The notes under the pieces: model-generated | Told to the model about the DNA's origin: nothing | The model's database searches: none | Seen by the model: only the letters and a program-made list of their open reading frames with translations | Part shown: positions 48,736 through 57,310 of the stretch, piece after piece | Numbering within the stretch: position 1 is the first letter of the stretch | Layout: each line of letters starts with the position of its first letter | Position numbers and translations under genes: made by a program | Assembly: GCF_003173755.1 (NCBI RefSeq) | Contig: NZ_CP029553.1 | Coordinates: 2,616,501-2,680,500, forward strand | Length of the DNA: 64,000 nucleotides | Reading direction: 5' to 3' | Origin: Methylobacterium terrae | Lineage (GTDB): Bacteria; Pseudomonadota; Alphaproteobacteria; Rhizobiales; Beijerinckiaceae

Positions 48736-50232
48736 TCAATACGCGTTCCGGAACGCGCTCCTGGCCACCACCGTCATCACCAGGATCCGGAGGTCGAACC
48801 ATAAAGACCAGTTGTCGATGTAGAACAGGTCGTGCTCGACGCGCCGCTGCATGTCCGCATCCGTGAGGGTTTCCCCGCGCAGGCCGTTCACCTGCGCCCA
48901 GCCGGTGATGCCCGGCCGCACGTTGTGGCGCCGCGCGTAGAGGGCGATGCGGCGCTCGAAGCTGCGGTCGTGGGCCACCGCGTGGGGGCGGGGGCCGACG
49001 AGGGACATGTCGCCCCGGATCACGTTGAGGAGCTGGGGCAGCTCGTCGAGGTTGGTGCGGCGCAAGATGCGGCCGATGCGGGTGATGCGGTCGTCGTCCC
49101 GGGTCGCCTGGCGGAAGGCGCCGCCGGCATCCGAGCGCATGCTGCGGAACTTAAACACCCAGAACGCCTCCTGGTTGAAGCCGTAGCGCTTCTGGCGAAA
49201 CAGGCTGGGCCCCCGGCTGTCGAGGCGGATCAGGATCGCGATCAGGGTGAGCAGCGGCGAGAGCGCTACCAGGGCGAGCGAGGCCACCACGACGTCGAAG
49301 CTGCGCTTGGCGGCGATCTCGAGCGCGGTGAGGGGCGCGCGGCCGACATTGATCCCGGTCAGGAGCCCGACCCGGCCGAGGCGCACGTCGCTGAAGCGGT
49401 CCATCACCCGGCCCGGGCGCAGGTGCAGGGCGACCGGCACCCGCAGGAAGGCGTCGACGCAGGCCTCCAGGTCCTCGACCTCGGCCCAGGGCACCAGCAC
49501 GAACACGTCGTCGGGCCGCAGGAAGCGCACCACCGACACGCTGAGGTCGAGATCCTCGGCGAGCTGGGCCCGGCGCCCCTCCGGGTCGGTGCCCGGGGGG
49601 GCGCTGCGCAGGGTGCTGACGCCGATCACTCGCAGGCCGAGCGCCGCGCTGTCGTGGGTGGCGTAGAAGCTCGCGACGTCGTCCTCGTAGCCGATCAGGT
49701 GGATGCGGCGGGCGGAATCCGAGCGGGGGGTGATGAGCCGGCGCACCACCGCCACCGTGACGACGCGCACCGCGACGAGGGCCGGCAGGCCGGTCAGGAA
49801 GGTCGCCAGCGCCGCCGCGCGGGAATGCTCGCCGGTGGTCTTGCTGAGGAAGCCGAGCACCAGCACCACCGCCCAGGCGCCGAGCCAGAGGCTGACGGTG
49901 CGGCGCAGGTGGGGCGCGCGGGCGAGATAGTTCTCGATGCTGTACTCGCCGCGCGCGACGTTCGGCAGCACCACGAACAGGCCGAGGAACAGCCCGACCG
50001 CGAGCGAGGGTCCGAGATCGGGCTGCCGCTCGTAGGAGACGAGGTGGTAGGTCACCTCGCAGGCCAGCCCGGTCAGCGCCACGGCGGCGAGCTCGGCGAC
50101 GGCCGCCCCGCCGGCGATCGCGACCCGCAGGGCGGCGCGGCCGCGGCGCGGCAGCAGCGCGTTCCAGACCGCGCGCGCCTCGGACGAGGCGAGGTCGGCG
50201 CCGTCGTCCCCCGAGAACCGTTCGTGTCGCAT
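48736..50232 (-). CDS. Polyprenyl glycosylphosphotransferase (exopolysaccharide initiation)
   Basis: A 498-residue membrane enzyme of the WbaP/PssY type. Four to five N-terminal helices and a central CoA-binding-like Rossmann region (RRIHLIGYEDDVASFYATH) come first. A further helix leads into the C-terminal catalytic domain, with KRSFDVVVASLALVALSPLL, KFRSMRSDAGG, RTNLDELPQLLNVIRGDMSLVGPRP and GITGWAQVNGLRG. It transfers a sugar phosphate to undecaprenyl phosphate, starting an exopolysaccharide unit. The sugar is unknown. No other polysaccharide genes are adjacent. Confidence 0.9.
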   Translation of the reverse strand: MRHERFSGDDGADLASSEARAVWNALLPRRGRAALRVAIAGGAAVAELAAVALTGLACEVTYHLVSYERQPDLGPSLAVGLFLGLFVVLPNVARGEYSIENYLARAPHLRRTVSLWLGAWAVVLVLGFLSKTTGEHSRAAALATFLTGLPALVAVRVVTVAVVRRLITPRSDSARRIHLIGYEDDVASFYATHDSAALGLRVIGVSTLRSAPPGTDPEGRRAQLAEDLDLSVSVVRFLRPDDVFVLVPWAEVEDLEACVDAFLRVPVALHLRPGRVMDRFSDVRLGRVGLLTGINVGRAPLTALEIAAKRSFDVVVASLALVALSPLLTLIAILIRLDSRGPSLFRQKRYGFNQEAFWVFKFRSMRSDAGGAFRQATRDDDRITRIGRILRRTNLDELPQLLNVIRGDMSLVGPRPHAVAHDRSFERRIALYARRHNVRPGITGWAQVNGLRGETLTDADMQRRVEHDLFYIDNWSLWFDLRILVMTVVARSAFRNAY

Positions 50233-50509
50233 GGCGAGATGACCCGTGACCGCGTCTGTGCCGGGGTGGGACGGCCCGGGCCGGGACCGTGCCGTTTCCG
50301 CACGCTCCCCGGGCCGCCGCCGGCTGGTTGCCGGTCAGGCAGCAAGCCCGGGACCGGGGCATCCCGGCCCCGCGGCCCAGCCCTGCGGCCGCGGACGGGA
50401 CGGGGCGCCGCGGCGGGTGTATGGGAGGCTGGCCGAGACCCCCGGTTCCCACGGGCGATCCGGCGGGTGCGGCCGGATCGCGGACCGCCAGGGGGGGAGC
50501 GCGAGAGCG

Positions 50510-51781
50510 ATGGATGCGCGTGCGAGTGAGGGCGGCGTGGCCGTCGAGGCGCCGGTGAGCGGGCCGCCGCTGGTGGAGCCTGCGACCCGGGGCGTGCCGG
50601 CGGCGGCGGGACCGGCGGCCCTGGTGCTCGGGGGCTTGAGCCTGTCGCACCTCCTCAACGACATGATGCAGTCGCTGCTGCCGGCGATCTACCCGCTGCT
50701 GAAGCAGGCCTACGCCCTCGATTTCGGCCAGATCGGCTTCCTGACCCTGGCGTTCCAGCTCACCGCCTCGCTGCTGCAGCCGGTGGTCGGGCTGTTCACC
50801 GACAAGCGGCCGATGCCGTTCTCGCTCGCCACCGGCATGCTGCTCTCGCTCTGCGGCCTGCTGCTCCTGTCGAATGCCGGCTCCTACGGCCTCCTGATCC
50901 TGGCCGCCTGCCTCGTCGGGCTCGGCTCGGCGATCTTCCACCCGGAGGCCTCGCGGGTCGCCCGCCTCGCCTCGGGCGGGCGCTACGGCCTGGCGCAGTC
51001 GGTGTTCCAGGTCGGCGGCAATGCCGGCACCGCGCTCGGGCCGCTGCTGGCCGCCTTCATCGTGGTGCCGCTCGGGCAGCGCAGCGTCGCGCTGTTCGCG
51101 CTCGCGGCGCTCGCCGGATTCGTGGTGCTGAGCCTCGTCGGCCGCTGGTACCGCGAGCGCCTCAGGGCCGGGGCGGCCCGGGGCAAGAAGGGTGGCGCCG
51201 CCGGCCGCGACCTGCCGAGGGCCAAGATCGTCGTCACCATCGCGGTGCTGCTGGTGCTGATCTTCTCCAAGTACTTCTACATGGCGAGCCTGAGCTCGTA
51301 CTTCACCTTCTACCTCATCCACCGCTTCGGCGTGTCGGTGCAGGAATCGCAGCTCTACCTGTTCGTGTTCCTGGGCGCGGTCGCGGCCGGCACGGTGGTG
51401 GGCGGGCCGATCGGCGACCGGTTCGGCCGCAAGGTCGTGATCTGGGGCTCGATCCTCGGCGTGCTGCCCTTCACCCTGGCGCTGCCGCACATGAACCTGT
51501 TCTGGACCGTGGTGCTGACCGTGCCGATCGGCCTGATCCTGGCCTCGGCGATGCCGGCGATCCTGGTCTACGCCCAGGAGCTGCTGCCCGGGCGGGTCGG
51601 CCTGGTCGGCGGCCTGTTCTTCGGCTTCGCCTTCGGGATGGGGGGCCTCGGCGCCGCGGTGCTGGGCGAGCTCGCCGACCGCACCAGCATCGAGTTCGTC
51701 TACGGAATCTGCGCCTTCCTGCCGGCGGTGGGCCTGCTCGCGGCCTTCTTGCCGCGCCTCGAGGCGCCCCAGCCGGCCTGA
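50510..51781 (+). CDS. MFS transporter, Fsr (fosmidomycin resistance)-like
   Basis: A 423-residue major facilitator with about 12 transmembrane helices. SLSHLLNDMMQSLLPAIYPLLK and GSAIFHPEASRVARLASGGRYG are typical of the fosmidomycin-resistance subfamily, and IGDRFGRKVVIWGS is the MFS loop motif. The first 40 residues are a Pro/Ala/Gly-rich soluble tail. It probably exports a drug or metabolite; the substrate is unknown. It is divergent from the glycosylphosphotransferase gene. Confidence 0.87.
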   Translation: MDARASEGGVAVEAPVSGPPLVEPATRGVPAAAGPAALVLGGLSLSHLLNDMMQSLLPAIYPLLKQAYALDFGQIGFLTLAFQLTASLLQPVVGLFTDKRPMPFSLATGMLLSLCGLLLLSNAGSYGLLILAACLVGLGSAIFHPEASRVARLASGGRYGLAQSVFQVGGNAGTALGPLLAAFIVVPLGQRSVALFALAALAGFVVLSLVGRWYRERLRAGAARGKKGGAAGRDLPRAKIVVTIAVLLVLIFSKYFYMASLSSYFTFYLIHRFGVSVQESQLYLFVFLGAVAAGTVVGGPIGDRFGRKVVIWGSILGVLPFTLALPHMNLFWTVVLTVPIGLILASAMPAILVYAQELLPGRVGLVGGLFFGFAFGMGGLGAAVLGELADRTSIEFVYGICAFLPAVGLLAAFLPRLEAPQPA

Positions 51782-51805
51782 GGCGGCGGCCGTCGAAACA
51801 CCGAA

Positions 51806-51828
51806 GGGGGCGGCGCCCGTCCGCCCCC
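51806..51828. terminator. GC hairpin between convergent MFS and ABM genes
   Basis: GGGGGCGG (51806-51813) and CCGCCCCC (51821-51828) form a perfect 8-bp stem with a 7-base loop, 25 bases after one stop and 11 before the other. A bidirectional terminator is likely, although it lacks T-runs. Confidence 0.45.
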
Positions 51829-51838
51829 GCGCCCGGGA

Positions 51839-52159
51839 TCAGGCGTCCCGGGCGACGGTCTGGATCGCCTCGAACCCCTCGAATTGCGGGTGGCCGAGGT
51901 AGAGCGGGCGCGTGCCCGGGGCGCGGCTATGCGCCTTGCGGAACTGCTCGGAGCGTGTCCAAGCCTCGAAATCGGCCTTGGAGGACCAGACCGTGTGCGA
52001 CGCGTAGAGAACGTGGTCCTCGGCCTCAGGCCCGCGCAGGAGATGAAACTCCACGAAGCCCGGCATCTCGCCGAGATGGCTGTCGCGGCCGAGCCAGACC
52101 TGCTCGAAGTCTTGCGCGGCGTCCTTGTAAACCTTGAACCGGTTCATGGCGATGAACAT
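51839..52159 (-). CDS. Antibiotic biosynthesis monooxygenase (ABM) domain protein
   Basis: A 106-residue ferredoxin-like dimeric protein of the ABM superfamily: MNRFKVYKDAAQDFEQVWLGR, then PGFVEFHLLRGP and SHTVWSSKADFEAWTRSEQF. This subgroup resembles heme-degrading monooxygenases of the IsdG/HmoB type, but the heme-binding residues are not confirmed here. It acts in the cytoplasm. No heme or iron genes are adjacent. Confidence 0.8.
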   Translation of the reverse strand: MFIAMNRFKVYKDAAQDFEQVWLGRDSHLGEMPGFVEFHLLRGPEAEDHVLYASHTVWSSKADFEAWTRSEQFRKAHSRAPGTRPLYLGHPQFEGFEAIQTVARDA

Positions 52160-52596
52160 GCAGGGCGTCCTTGCCGAGGGTCGGGCCAGGCCGGGGAGAT
52201 GGGAGCCGTTCCGCCATCGGCAAGGTGACTCATCCGGTCGGCCTAGGCCCGATCGGAACGCGACCTGCGTCGGCAGTGGAGCTCAGTATTTTTTCCATCT
52301 TTGTTCCCTTGGGGAATTCGCTCGGAGCGTGTAGACGTGAGCTTGGTTGCATGGCAGACCCGCATCCGCGCGGTCGGCTCGGCAACAAGGCGATGCGGAC
52401 GGGCGGCGCGGGGGGCCCTCGTCTCGGGACGGCCGCCCGGATCGCGGCCGTCGGCATGGGGTATGGAGACCATCCGCGAGGGCGCCGGTGCGAGGCCGCA
52501 TCGGCGGGTCGCGCGGGCACGAACGACGCGGAGCGGCGGTCCTCCGAGGTTGGGGAGGGGGCTGCCGGCAAGCCAGAACAAAGACGTTGAGGACCG
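52160..52596. other. 437-base intergenic region upstream of an XRE regulator
   Basis: No convincing gene. A short A+T-rich stretch at about 52285-52320 (GTATTTTTTCCATC-like) could be a promoter for the divergent ABM gene or the regulator. The remaining sequence is high-GC and open in several frames without ribosome-binding sites or recognisable products. Confidence 0.3.
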
Positions 52597-53025
52597 ATGC
52601 CCAAGCAAACCACTGAGGTCGACCGGCTCGTCGGAGTCCGCATCACGGCCCTGCGCAAGGCCAAGGGCCTGAGCCAGACGGCTCTCGGCAACGCCGTCGG
52701 CGTGACCTTTCAGCAGGTGCAGAAGTACGAGAAGGGTCAGAACCGCGTCGGCGCCGGGCGCCTGCGCGAGATCGCCCGTCTGCTCGAAGTGCCGGTGTCG
52801 GCCTTCTTCGAGGACCAGACCGGGGCTGAGAACGGCGACGACAACGTCTTCGGCTTCCTGAGCGCGCAGGGCGCCATCGAGCTGCTGCGCGCCTACGTGC
52901 AGATCGAGGACGAGCAGCTGCGCCGCGAGGTGCTGGCGATCGTGCGCTCGGCCGCCCGCCTCGGCCGCTCCGCGGCCGCCGCGAGCGCCGCCGACGCTTC
53001 CGATGGCAGCGCTGCCGCCGAGTAG
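52597..53025 (+). CDS. XRE-family helix-turn-helix transcriptional regulator
   Basis: A 142-residue regulator. A Cro/CI-type helix-turn-helix occupies about residues 12-65 (ITALRKAKGLSQTALGNAVG, then FQQVQKYEKGQNRVGAGRL). A short acidic linker follows, then a helical C-terminal segment (IELLRAYVQIEDEQLRREVL) and an Ala/Ser-rich tail. Such proteins are abundant in Hyphomicrobiales, some controlling exopolysaccharide or quorum-linked traits, but the target here is unknown. Confidence 0.85.
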   Translation: MPKQTTEVDRLVGVRITALRKAKGLSQTALGNAVGVTFQQVQKYEKGQNRVGAGRLREIARLLEVPVSAFFEDQTGAENGDDNVFGFLSAQGAIELLRAYVQIEDEQLRREVLAIVRSAARLGRSAAAASAADASDGSAAAE

Positions 53026-53053
53026 TCCCCGGGACGCTGCCACCGGGCCGCGC

Positions 53054-54400
53054 TTACCGCAGCCCGACGAGGTGGAAGAAGCTGCCGCTGACCCGCCCGC
53101 GCCGGTGCCCCGCCGGCCCGAGCGGGCGCCCCTCCGCGTCGGTCACCTCCGCGAGTGCCTCGCCCGGGCCCGGCGCGGGCGTGACCTCGCTGGCATAATG
53201 GAACTCGTGGCCGACGAGGCCCTGCCCGGCGGGTCCGAGGGCCCCGGTCCCGAGGAGCGTCGCGATCCGGTAGCCGAGATGCAGCCGGCGCCGGGCGTAG
53301 GAGGTCGCGACCGGCAGGAGGCCGGCCATGCGGTGGGTCGCGCCCTCGGCATCCTCCAGGCTCTCGCCCAAGACCATGTAGCCGCCGCACTCGCCGTGGA
53401 CGGCCTTCGTCTCGGCGAAGGCCCTCACGCCGTCGAGGAAGCGCGACGCGGCGGCGATCCGCCCGGCATGCAGCTCCGGGTAGCCGCCCGGCAGCCAGCA
53501 GGCGTCGCAATCCGACGGCGGCGCCTCGTCGGCGAGGGGTGAGAACGGCACGATCTCGGCCCCGGCCGCCCGCCAGCCGGCCTCGAGATGCGGGTAGACG
53601 AACGAGAACGCGGCGTCGCGCGCCACCGCGAGGCGCTGGCCGGGCGGCGGCGGCAGCTTCTCGAGGGCCTGCGGCAGCTTGCCGGGCGCGGGGTCCGGGA
53701 CCCGGCCGCCGGCGGCCGCCACGACGGCGTCGAGGTCGATCGAGGCTTCCGCCAGATCGGCCAGCCGGTCGAGGCGCGCGTCGAGGTCGGCGGTCTCGCC
53801 GGCCTGGATCAGGCCGAGATGGCGCTCGGGCAGGACGAGCGCGGCCTCCCGCGGCACGGCGCCGAGCACCGTCACGCCGATCCGGTCGAGGCCGGCCTCG
53901 ACGAGCCGCCGGTGGCGCGGGCTCGCGACCTTGTTGAGGATCACGCCGGCGAGATGCAGGCGCGGGTCGTAGGCCCGGACGCCGAGCGCCGTCGCGGCGG
54001 CCGATTGCGCCGCGCCCGAGACGTCGAGCACCAGCACCACCGGCCAGCCGTAGCGGGCGGCGATGTCGGCATTGGCGCCGCTGCGGCCTTCCTCCGCGAC
54101 GACGCCGTCGAACAGGCCCATCGAGCCCTCGGCCAGGATCAGCTCGGCTGCCTCGCCGGCCCGGCCCGCCACCACGTCGAGGAGGGCGCCGTCCATGGCG
54201 AAACTGTCGAGGTTGTAGCTCGGCCGCCCGGTGGCGGCGGCGTGGAAGGCGGGGTCGATGTAGTCCGGCCCGCATTTCGCCCCGGCGACCGCCAAGCCCC
54301 GGCGGCGCAGCGCCCGCAGCAGCGCGAGGGTCACGGTGGTCTTGCCGGAGCCCGAGCGGGCGGCGGCGACGAGGAGGCCGCGGGCGGGATGGGCGGTCAC
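53054..54400 (-). CDS. cobB: Cobyrinate a,c-diamide synthase
   Basis: A 448-residue amidotransferase of cobalamin synthesis. The N-terminal P-loop (LVAAARSGSGKTTVTLALLR) and CGPDYIDPAFHAAATGRPSYN form the ATP and substrate site. The C-terminal class I glutamine amidotransferase domain has the nucleophile in HGECGGYMVLG. It amidates the a and c carboxyls of (hydrogeno)cobyrinate. The length fits the family. It is divergent from cbiD with a 64-base gap that shows no cobalamin riboswitch. Confidence 0.92.
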   Translation of the reverse strand: MTAHPARGLLVAAARSGSGKTTVTLALLRALRRRGLAVAGAKCGPDYIDPAFHAAATGRPSYNLDSFAMDGALLDVVAGRAGEAAELILAEGSMGLFDGVVAEEGRSGANADIAARYGWPVVLVLDVSGAAQSAAATALGVRAYDPRLHLAGVILNKVASPRHRRLVEAGLDRIGVTVLGAVPREAALVLPERHLGLIQAGETADLDARLDRLADLAEASIDLDAVVAAAGGRVPDPAPGKLPQALEKLPPPPGQRLAVARDAAFSFVYPHLEAGWRAAGAEIVPFSPLADEAPPSDCDACWLPGGYPELHAGRIAAASRFLDGVRAFAETKAVHGECGGYMVLGESLEDAEGATHRMAGLLPVATSYARRRLHLGYRIATLLGTGALGPAGQGLVGHEFHYASEVTPAPGPGEALAEVTDAEGRPLGPAGHRRGRVSGSFFHLVGLR

Positions 54401-54464
54401 GGGGGTTCCATCTGTTCACGGGAAGGCGCATTCACCGCGCCGGCCCGGGGTGATACCACGCCGC

Positions 54465-55568
54465 ATGGATGAGACACGACCACGGGAGGCCTTGCGCCGC
54501 GGCTGGACCACCGGCGCCTGCGCGGCCGCCGCCGCCAAGGCGGCCTATGCGGGCCTCGTCACCGGCCTCTTTCCGGACCCGGTCGAGATCCCGCTGCCGA
54601 GCGGCGCCCGCCCGGCCTTCGCCCTGGCGCGGACCGGGACGGTGGCGGATGGCGCGCTCGCGGGCGTGGTCAAGGATGCCGGCGACGACCCGGACGTGAC
54701 CCACGGGGTGCTGATCCTCGCCACCGTGCGGCGCGGGGCGCCGGGCTCCGGCGTCGCGTTCCGGGCCGGGCCCGGGGTCGGCACCGTAACCCGGGCCGGG
54801 CTGCCGCTCCCCGTGGGCGAGCCGGCGATCAACCCGATGCCCCGGCGGATGATCGCCGCGGCTCTGGCGGAGGCGGCCTCCGCCCTCGGGGGACCGCCCG
54901 ACGTGGTCGTCGAAGTCGCGATTCCCGGCGGCGAGGTCCTGGCCCAGAAGACCCTCAACCCGCGGCTCGGCATCGTCGGGGGCCTGTCGGTGCTCGGCAC
55001 GACCGGGGTGGTGGTGCCGTATTCCTGCGCCGCCTGGATCGACAGCATCCATCGCGGGATCGACGTCGCGCGCGCCGGCGCCCTCGACCACGTCGCGGGC
55101 GCCACCGGCTCGACCTCGGAGGAGGCGGTGGCGCGCCTCTACGGCCTGCCGCCCCAGGCCCTGATCGACATGGGCGACTTCGCCGGCGGCATGCTGAAGT
55201 ACCTGCGCCGCCACCCGGTGCCGCGGGTGACGGTGGCGGGCGGCATCGCCAAGATGGCGAAGCTCGGCCACGGCCTCCTCGACCTGCATTCCCGCTCCGG
55301 TCCGGTCGACCTCGCCTGGCTGTCGGAGCGGGTGGTCGAGGCCGGCGGCGCGCCCGACCTCGCCCGGCAGGCGGCCGGCGCCAACACCGCCCTCGAGGTG
55401 CTGCGCCTGGCGCAAGCACGGGAGCTGCCACTCGCCGACCTCGTCGCCCGCTACGCCTGGGCGACGGCGGCGAAGGCCCTGTCGGGCTCGGGGAGTTCGC
55501 TCGAGGTCGTGGTGTTCGACCGCGAGGGCGGGCTGGTCGGGCGGGCGCCGTTTCATCCGGTGGGGTGA
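54465..55568 (+). CDS. cbiD: Cobalt-precorrin-5B C1-methyltransferase CbiD
   Basis: A 367-residue protein. RRGWTTGACAAAAAKAAYAGL at the N-terminus, together with VKDAGDDPDVTHG, GPGVGTVTRAGL, EPAINPMPRRMI and IPGGEVLAQKTLNPRLGIVGGLS, match CbiD. CbiD methylates C1 during the cobalt-first (anaerobic-type) ring contraction; in Methylobacterium-like genomes it may coexist with aerobic-pathway enzymes, so it marks a mixed pathway rather than anaerobiosis. ATG 54465 is chosen; upstream in-frame sequence lies in the divergent gap. Confidence 0.92.
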   Translation: MDETRPREALRRGWTTGACAAAAAKAAYAGLVTGLFPDPVEIPLPSGARPAFALARTGTVADGALAGVVKDAGDDPDVTHGVLILATVRRGAPGSGVAFRAGPGVGTVTRAGLPLPVGEPAINPMPRRMIAAALAEAASALGGPPDVVVEVAIPGGEVLAQKTLNPRLGIVGGLSVLGTTGVVVPYSCAAWIDSIHRGIDVARAGALDHVAGATGSTSEEAVARLYGLPPQALIDMGDFAGGMLKYLRRHPVPRVTVAGGIAKMAKLGHGLLDLHSRSGPVDLAWLSERVVEAGGAPDLARQAAGANTALEVLRLAQARELPLADLVARYAWATAAKALSGSGSSLEVVVFDREGGLVGRAPFHPVG

Positions 55569-55631
55569 GGGGCAGACCTCGCAAAAAATTAGAGCGTACG
55601 ATAGCGGCGTACGGCCGGTGACTTGGATAAT

Positions 55632-56030
55632 ATGCACCTTCTCCGCTCGACTTTCGCCAGCAATCCCTTCAAGCTCCGCCGGCCGAAAAGCTTAGAGATT
55701 GTTTATCAGATCGTTATTTTAATGTTTGTATCAGGTATGATATTAGAGTTATGGTCTGCTTATTATTCGTTCGATTGTCGTGATCTGCATCGCCCTCGAG
55801 CAGACAGTTGCTACCCGTGGGGAATGACCGAGGGGCCGCTCGAAGGCGGCAGCTGGAACCATTTGAACAAGGATATTTATCTGAAATCCCATGTAATTTT
55901 CATCGCCTCTCTGCTCGCTACAATCGTTGCTCCGTTTTTCATGCGGACCCCATGGCACACACTGGGCGTCGTGCTGCTGATTTACCTGTTTGGACTGTAT
56001 GCATCGGAAAGCGTAGCAAGCCTGTTTTGA
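55632..56030 (+). CDS. GC-poor orphan membrane protein
   Basis: A 132-residue protein with three hydrophobic segments (EIVYQIVILMFVSGMILELW, VIFIASLLATIVAPFF, GVVLLIYLFGLYAS). Codons are unusually A+T-rich (TTT, ATT, TTA, TAT frequent) for this genome, suggesting recent acquisition. No family is recognised. The start is uncertain: ATG 55632 or TTG 55623 in frame; neither has a good ribosome-binding site. The gene sits alone between cbiD and hairpin repeats. Confidence 0.6.
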   Translation: MHLLRSTFASNPFKLRRPKSLEIVYQIVILMFVSGMILELWSAYYSFDCRDLHRPRADSCYPWGMTEGPLEGGSWNHLNKDIYLKSHVIFIASLLATIVAPFFMRTPWHTLGVVLLIYLFGLYASESVASLF

Positions 56031-56088
56031 AAAGTCGCACACGAACCGCGTTTCGCCCACGCCGTCCAGGGCCGACGGCTTCTCATAC

Positions 56089-56122
56089 GATTTCCGGCTG
56101 ATCGCTTCGCGATGCGGAAATC
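56089..56122. repeat. Compound hairpin element
   Basis: GATTTCCG (56089-56096) pairs with CGGAAATC (56115-56122), and within it ATCGC (56101-56105) pairs with GCGAT (56109-56113). The pair of nested stems looks like an intergenic palindromic element. It lies 27 bases before a second, larger hairpin. Confidence 0.55.
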
Positions 56123-56149
56123 GGCTTCGCTCAAGCGCCGCGCGGGCTG

Positions 56150-56191
56150 GTGATACGAGATCCGGAAGTAATCTTCCGGATCTCGTATCAC
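56150..56191. terminator. 19-bp perfect inverted repeat, candidate bidirectional terminator
   Basis: GTGATACGAGATCCGGAAG (56150-56168) pairs perfectly with 56173-56191 around a TAAT loop. It lies between the convergent orphan gene and the CitE-like gene, where a terminator is expected, but has no T-run. Its length and perfection suggest an element copied into place rather than an ordinary terminator. Confidence 0.55.
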
Positions 56192-56304
56192 GCCCTCGAC
56201 CGGCCCGGCGCACAGGTCGTTCCCCCGGATCGCGCCCGAGGGATGGCGGACACCCTGGCGTCGAGGGTGTCGACGACAGGGCGCGACCGTGTCTCTACCG
56301 CTCC

Positions 56305-57189
56305 TCACTGCCCCTTGGCGGCGATCGCCTCGGCCCAGGCGACGGAGCGGCGGGCCATCGGGATATGCTGGCGCTCGAACATGCGGCCGTTGATCTGGAT
56401 CGCGCCGCGCCTGGCGTTCTCGGGCCGCTCGAAGGCCTCGATCACGCTGCGGGCGACCGCGACCTCGGCCTCGGTCGGCGCGAAGGCGGTGTTGGCGAGC
56501 GCGACCTGGCTCGGGTGGATCAGCGTCTTGCCGTCGAAGCCGAGGATTCGGGCCTGCTCGCATTCCTCGCGGCAGCCGTCGAGGTCGGAAAAGTTGTTGT
56601 AGACGCCGTCCAGGATGGCCAGCCCCTCGGCGCGGGCGCCGGCGAGCGCGGTCATCAGCCACGGCATCATCGGGGCGCGGCCGGGCACGATCTGCGTCCA
56701 GGTGTCCTTGGCGAGGTCGTTGGTGCCGAGCACGAAGCAGGTGAGCCGGGTGCCCGGGTTGCGCCGCGCCGCCGCGATCGCCTGGATGTTGAGGATCGAG
56801 GCCGGGGTCTCGATCATCGCCCAGATCTTGATGCCGGAAGGCGCGTCGAGGGCCTCGAGCCGGTCGGCGATGTTCTCGAGCACCGCGGGCGAGGACACCT
56901 TCGGCATCAGGATCGCGTCGGGCCGCGCCTCGATCGCGGCGCGCAGGTCCGCCTCGCCCCACGGGGTCTGGGGGGCGTTGACCCGGATGATCAGCTCGCG
57001 GTCGCCGTAGCCGCCCTGGCGCACCGCGGCGCAGACCTGCTCGCGCGCCACGTCCTTGGCGTCGGGCGCCACCGCGTCCTCGAGGTCGAGGATCAGGGCG
57101 TCGGCCGCGAGCGTGCGCGCCTTCTCGAGGGCGCGCAGGTTCGAGCCCGGCATGTAGAGCACGCTGCGGCGGAGGCGGAGGTCGATCAT
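56305..57189 (-). CDS. HpcH/HpaI (CitE-like) CoA-ester lyase
   Basis: A 294-residue TIM-barrel protein of the CitE/malyl-CoA lyase group: RSVLYMPGSNLRALEKA, DALILDLEDAVAPDAK, IWAMIETPASILNI, and DGKTLIHPSQVALAN with metal-binding acids. It may cleave or hydrolyse a malyl- or citramalyl-type CoA ester; methylobacteria use such enzymes in the serine and ethylmalonyl-CoA pathways, but this locus does not identify which. ATG 57189 fits the family start. Confidence 0.85.
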   Translation of the reverse strand: MIDLRLRRSVLYMPGSNLRALEKARTLAADALILDLEDAVAPDAKDVAREQVCAAVRQGGYGDRELIIRVNAPQTPWGEADLRAAIEARPDAILMPKVSSPAVLENIADRLEALDAPSGIKIWAMIETPASILNIQAIAAARRNPGTRLTCFVLGTNDLAKDTWTQIVPGRAPMMPWLMTALAGARAEGLAILDGVYNNFSDLDGCREECEQARILGFDGKTLIHPSQVALANTAFAPTEAEVAVARSVIEAFERPENARRGAIQINGRMFERQHIPMARRSVAWAEAIAAKGQ

Positions 57190-57241
57190 CGCGGGGTTCC
57201 CTTGCGGTCGTCCCCCCTGCTTAGTGCAGCGCCCGATCGCG

Positions 57242-57262
57242 GTGCAATCGCGGCGATCGCAC
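57242..57262. promoter_or_regulatory. Near-perfect 10-bp inverted repeat upstream of the CoA-ester lyase gene
   Basis: GTGCAATCGC (57242-57251) and GCGATCGCAC (57253-57262) pair with one mismatch around a single base, 53 bases upstream of the gene. TGCAATCGCGG is repeated directly at 57243-57253 and 57263-57273. The arrangement suggests an operator, but no regulator is known. Confidence 0.35.
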
Positions 57263-57310
57263 TGCAATCGCGGTGCCGCTGCGGTGCGGCGCGATCCCCG
57301 CCGCCCCCGC

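Noticed and set aside
54401..54464. Cobalamin riboswitch between cobB and cbiD
   Set aside because: The gap is only 64 bases and lacks the B12-box and other conserved elements.
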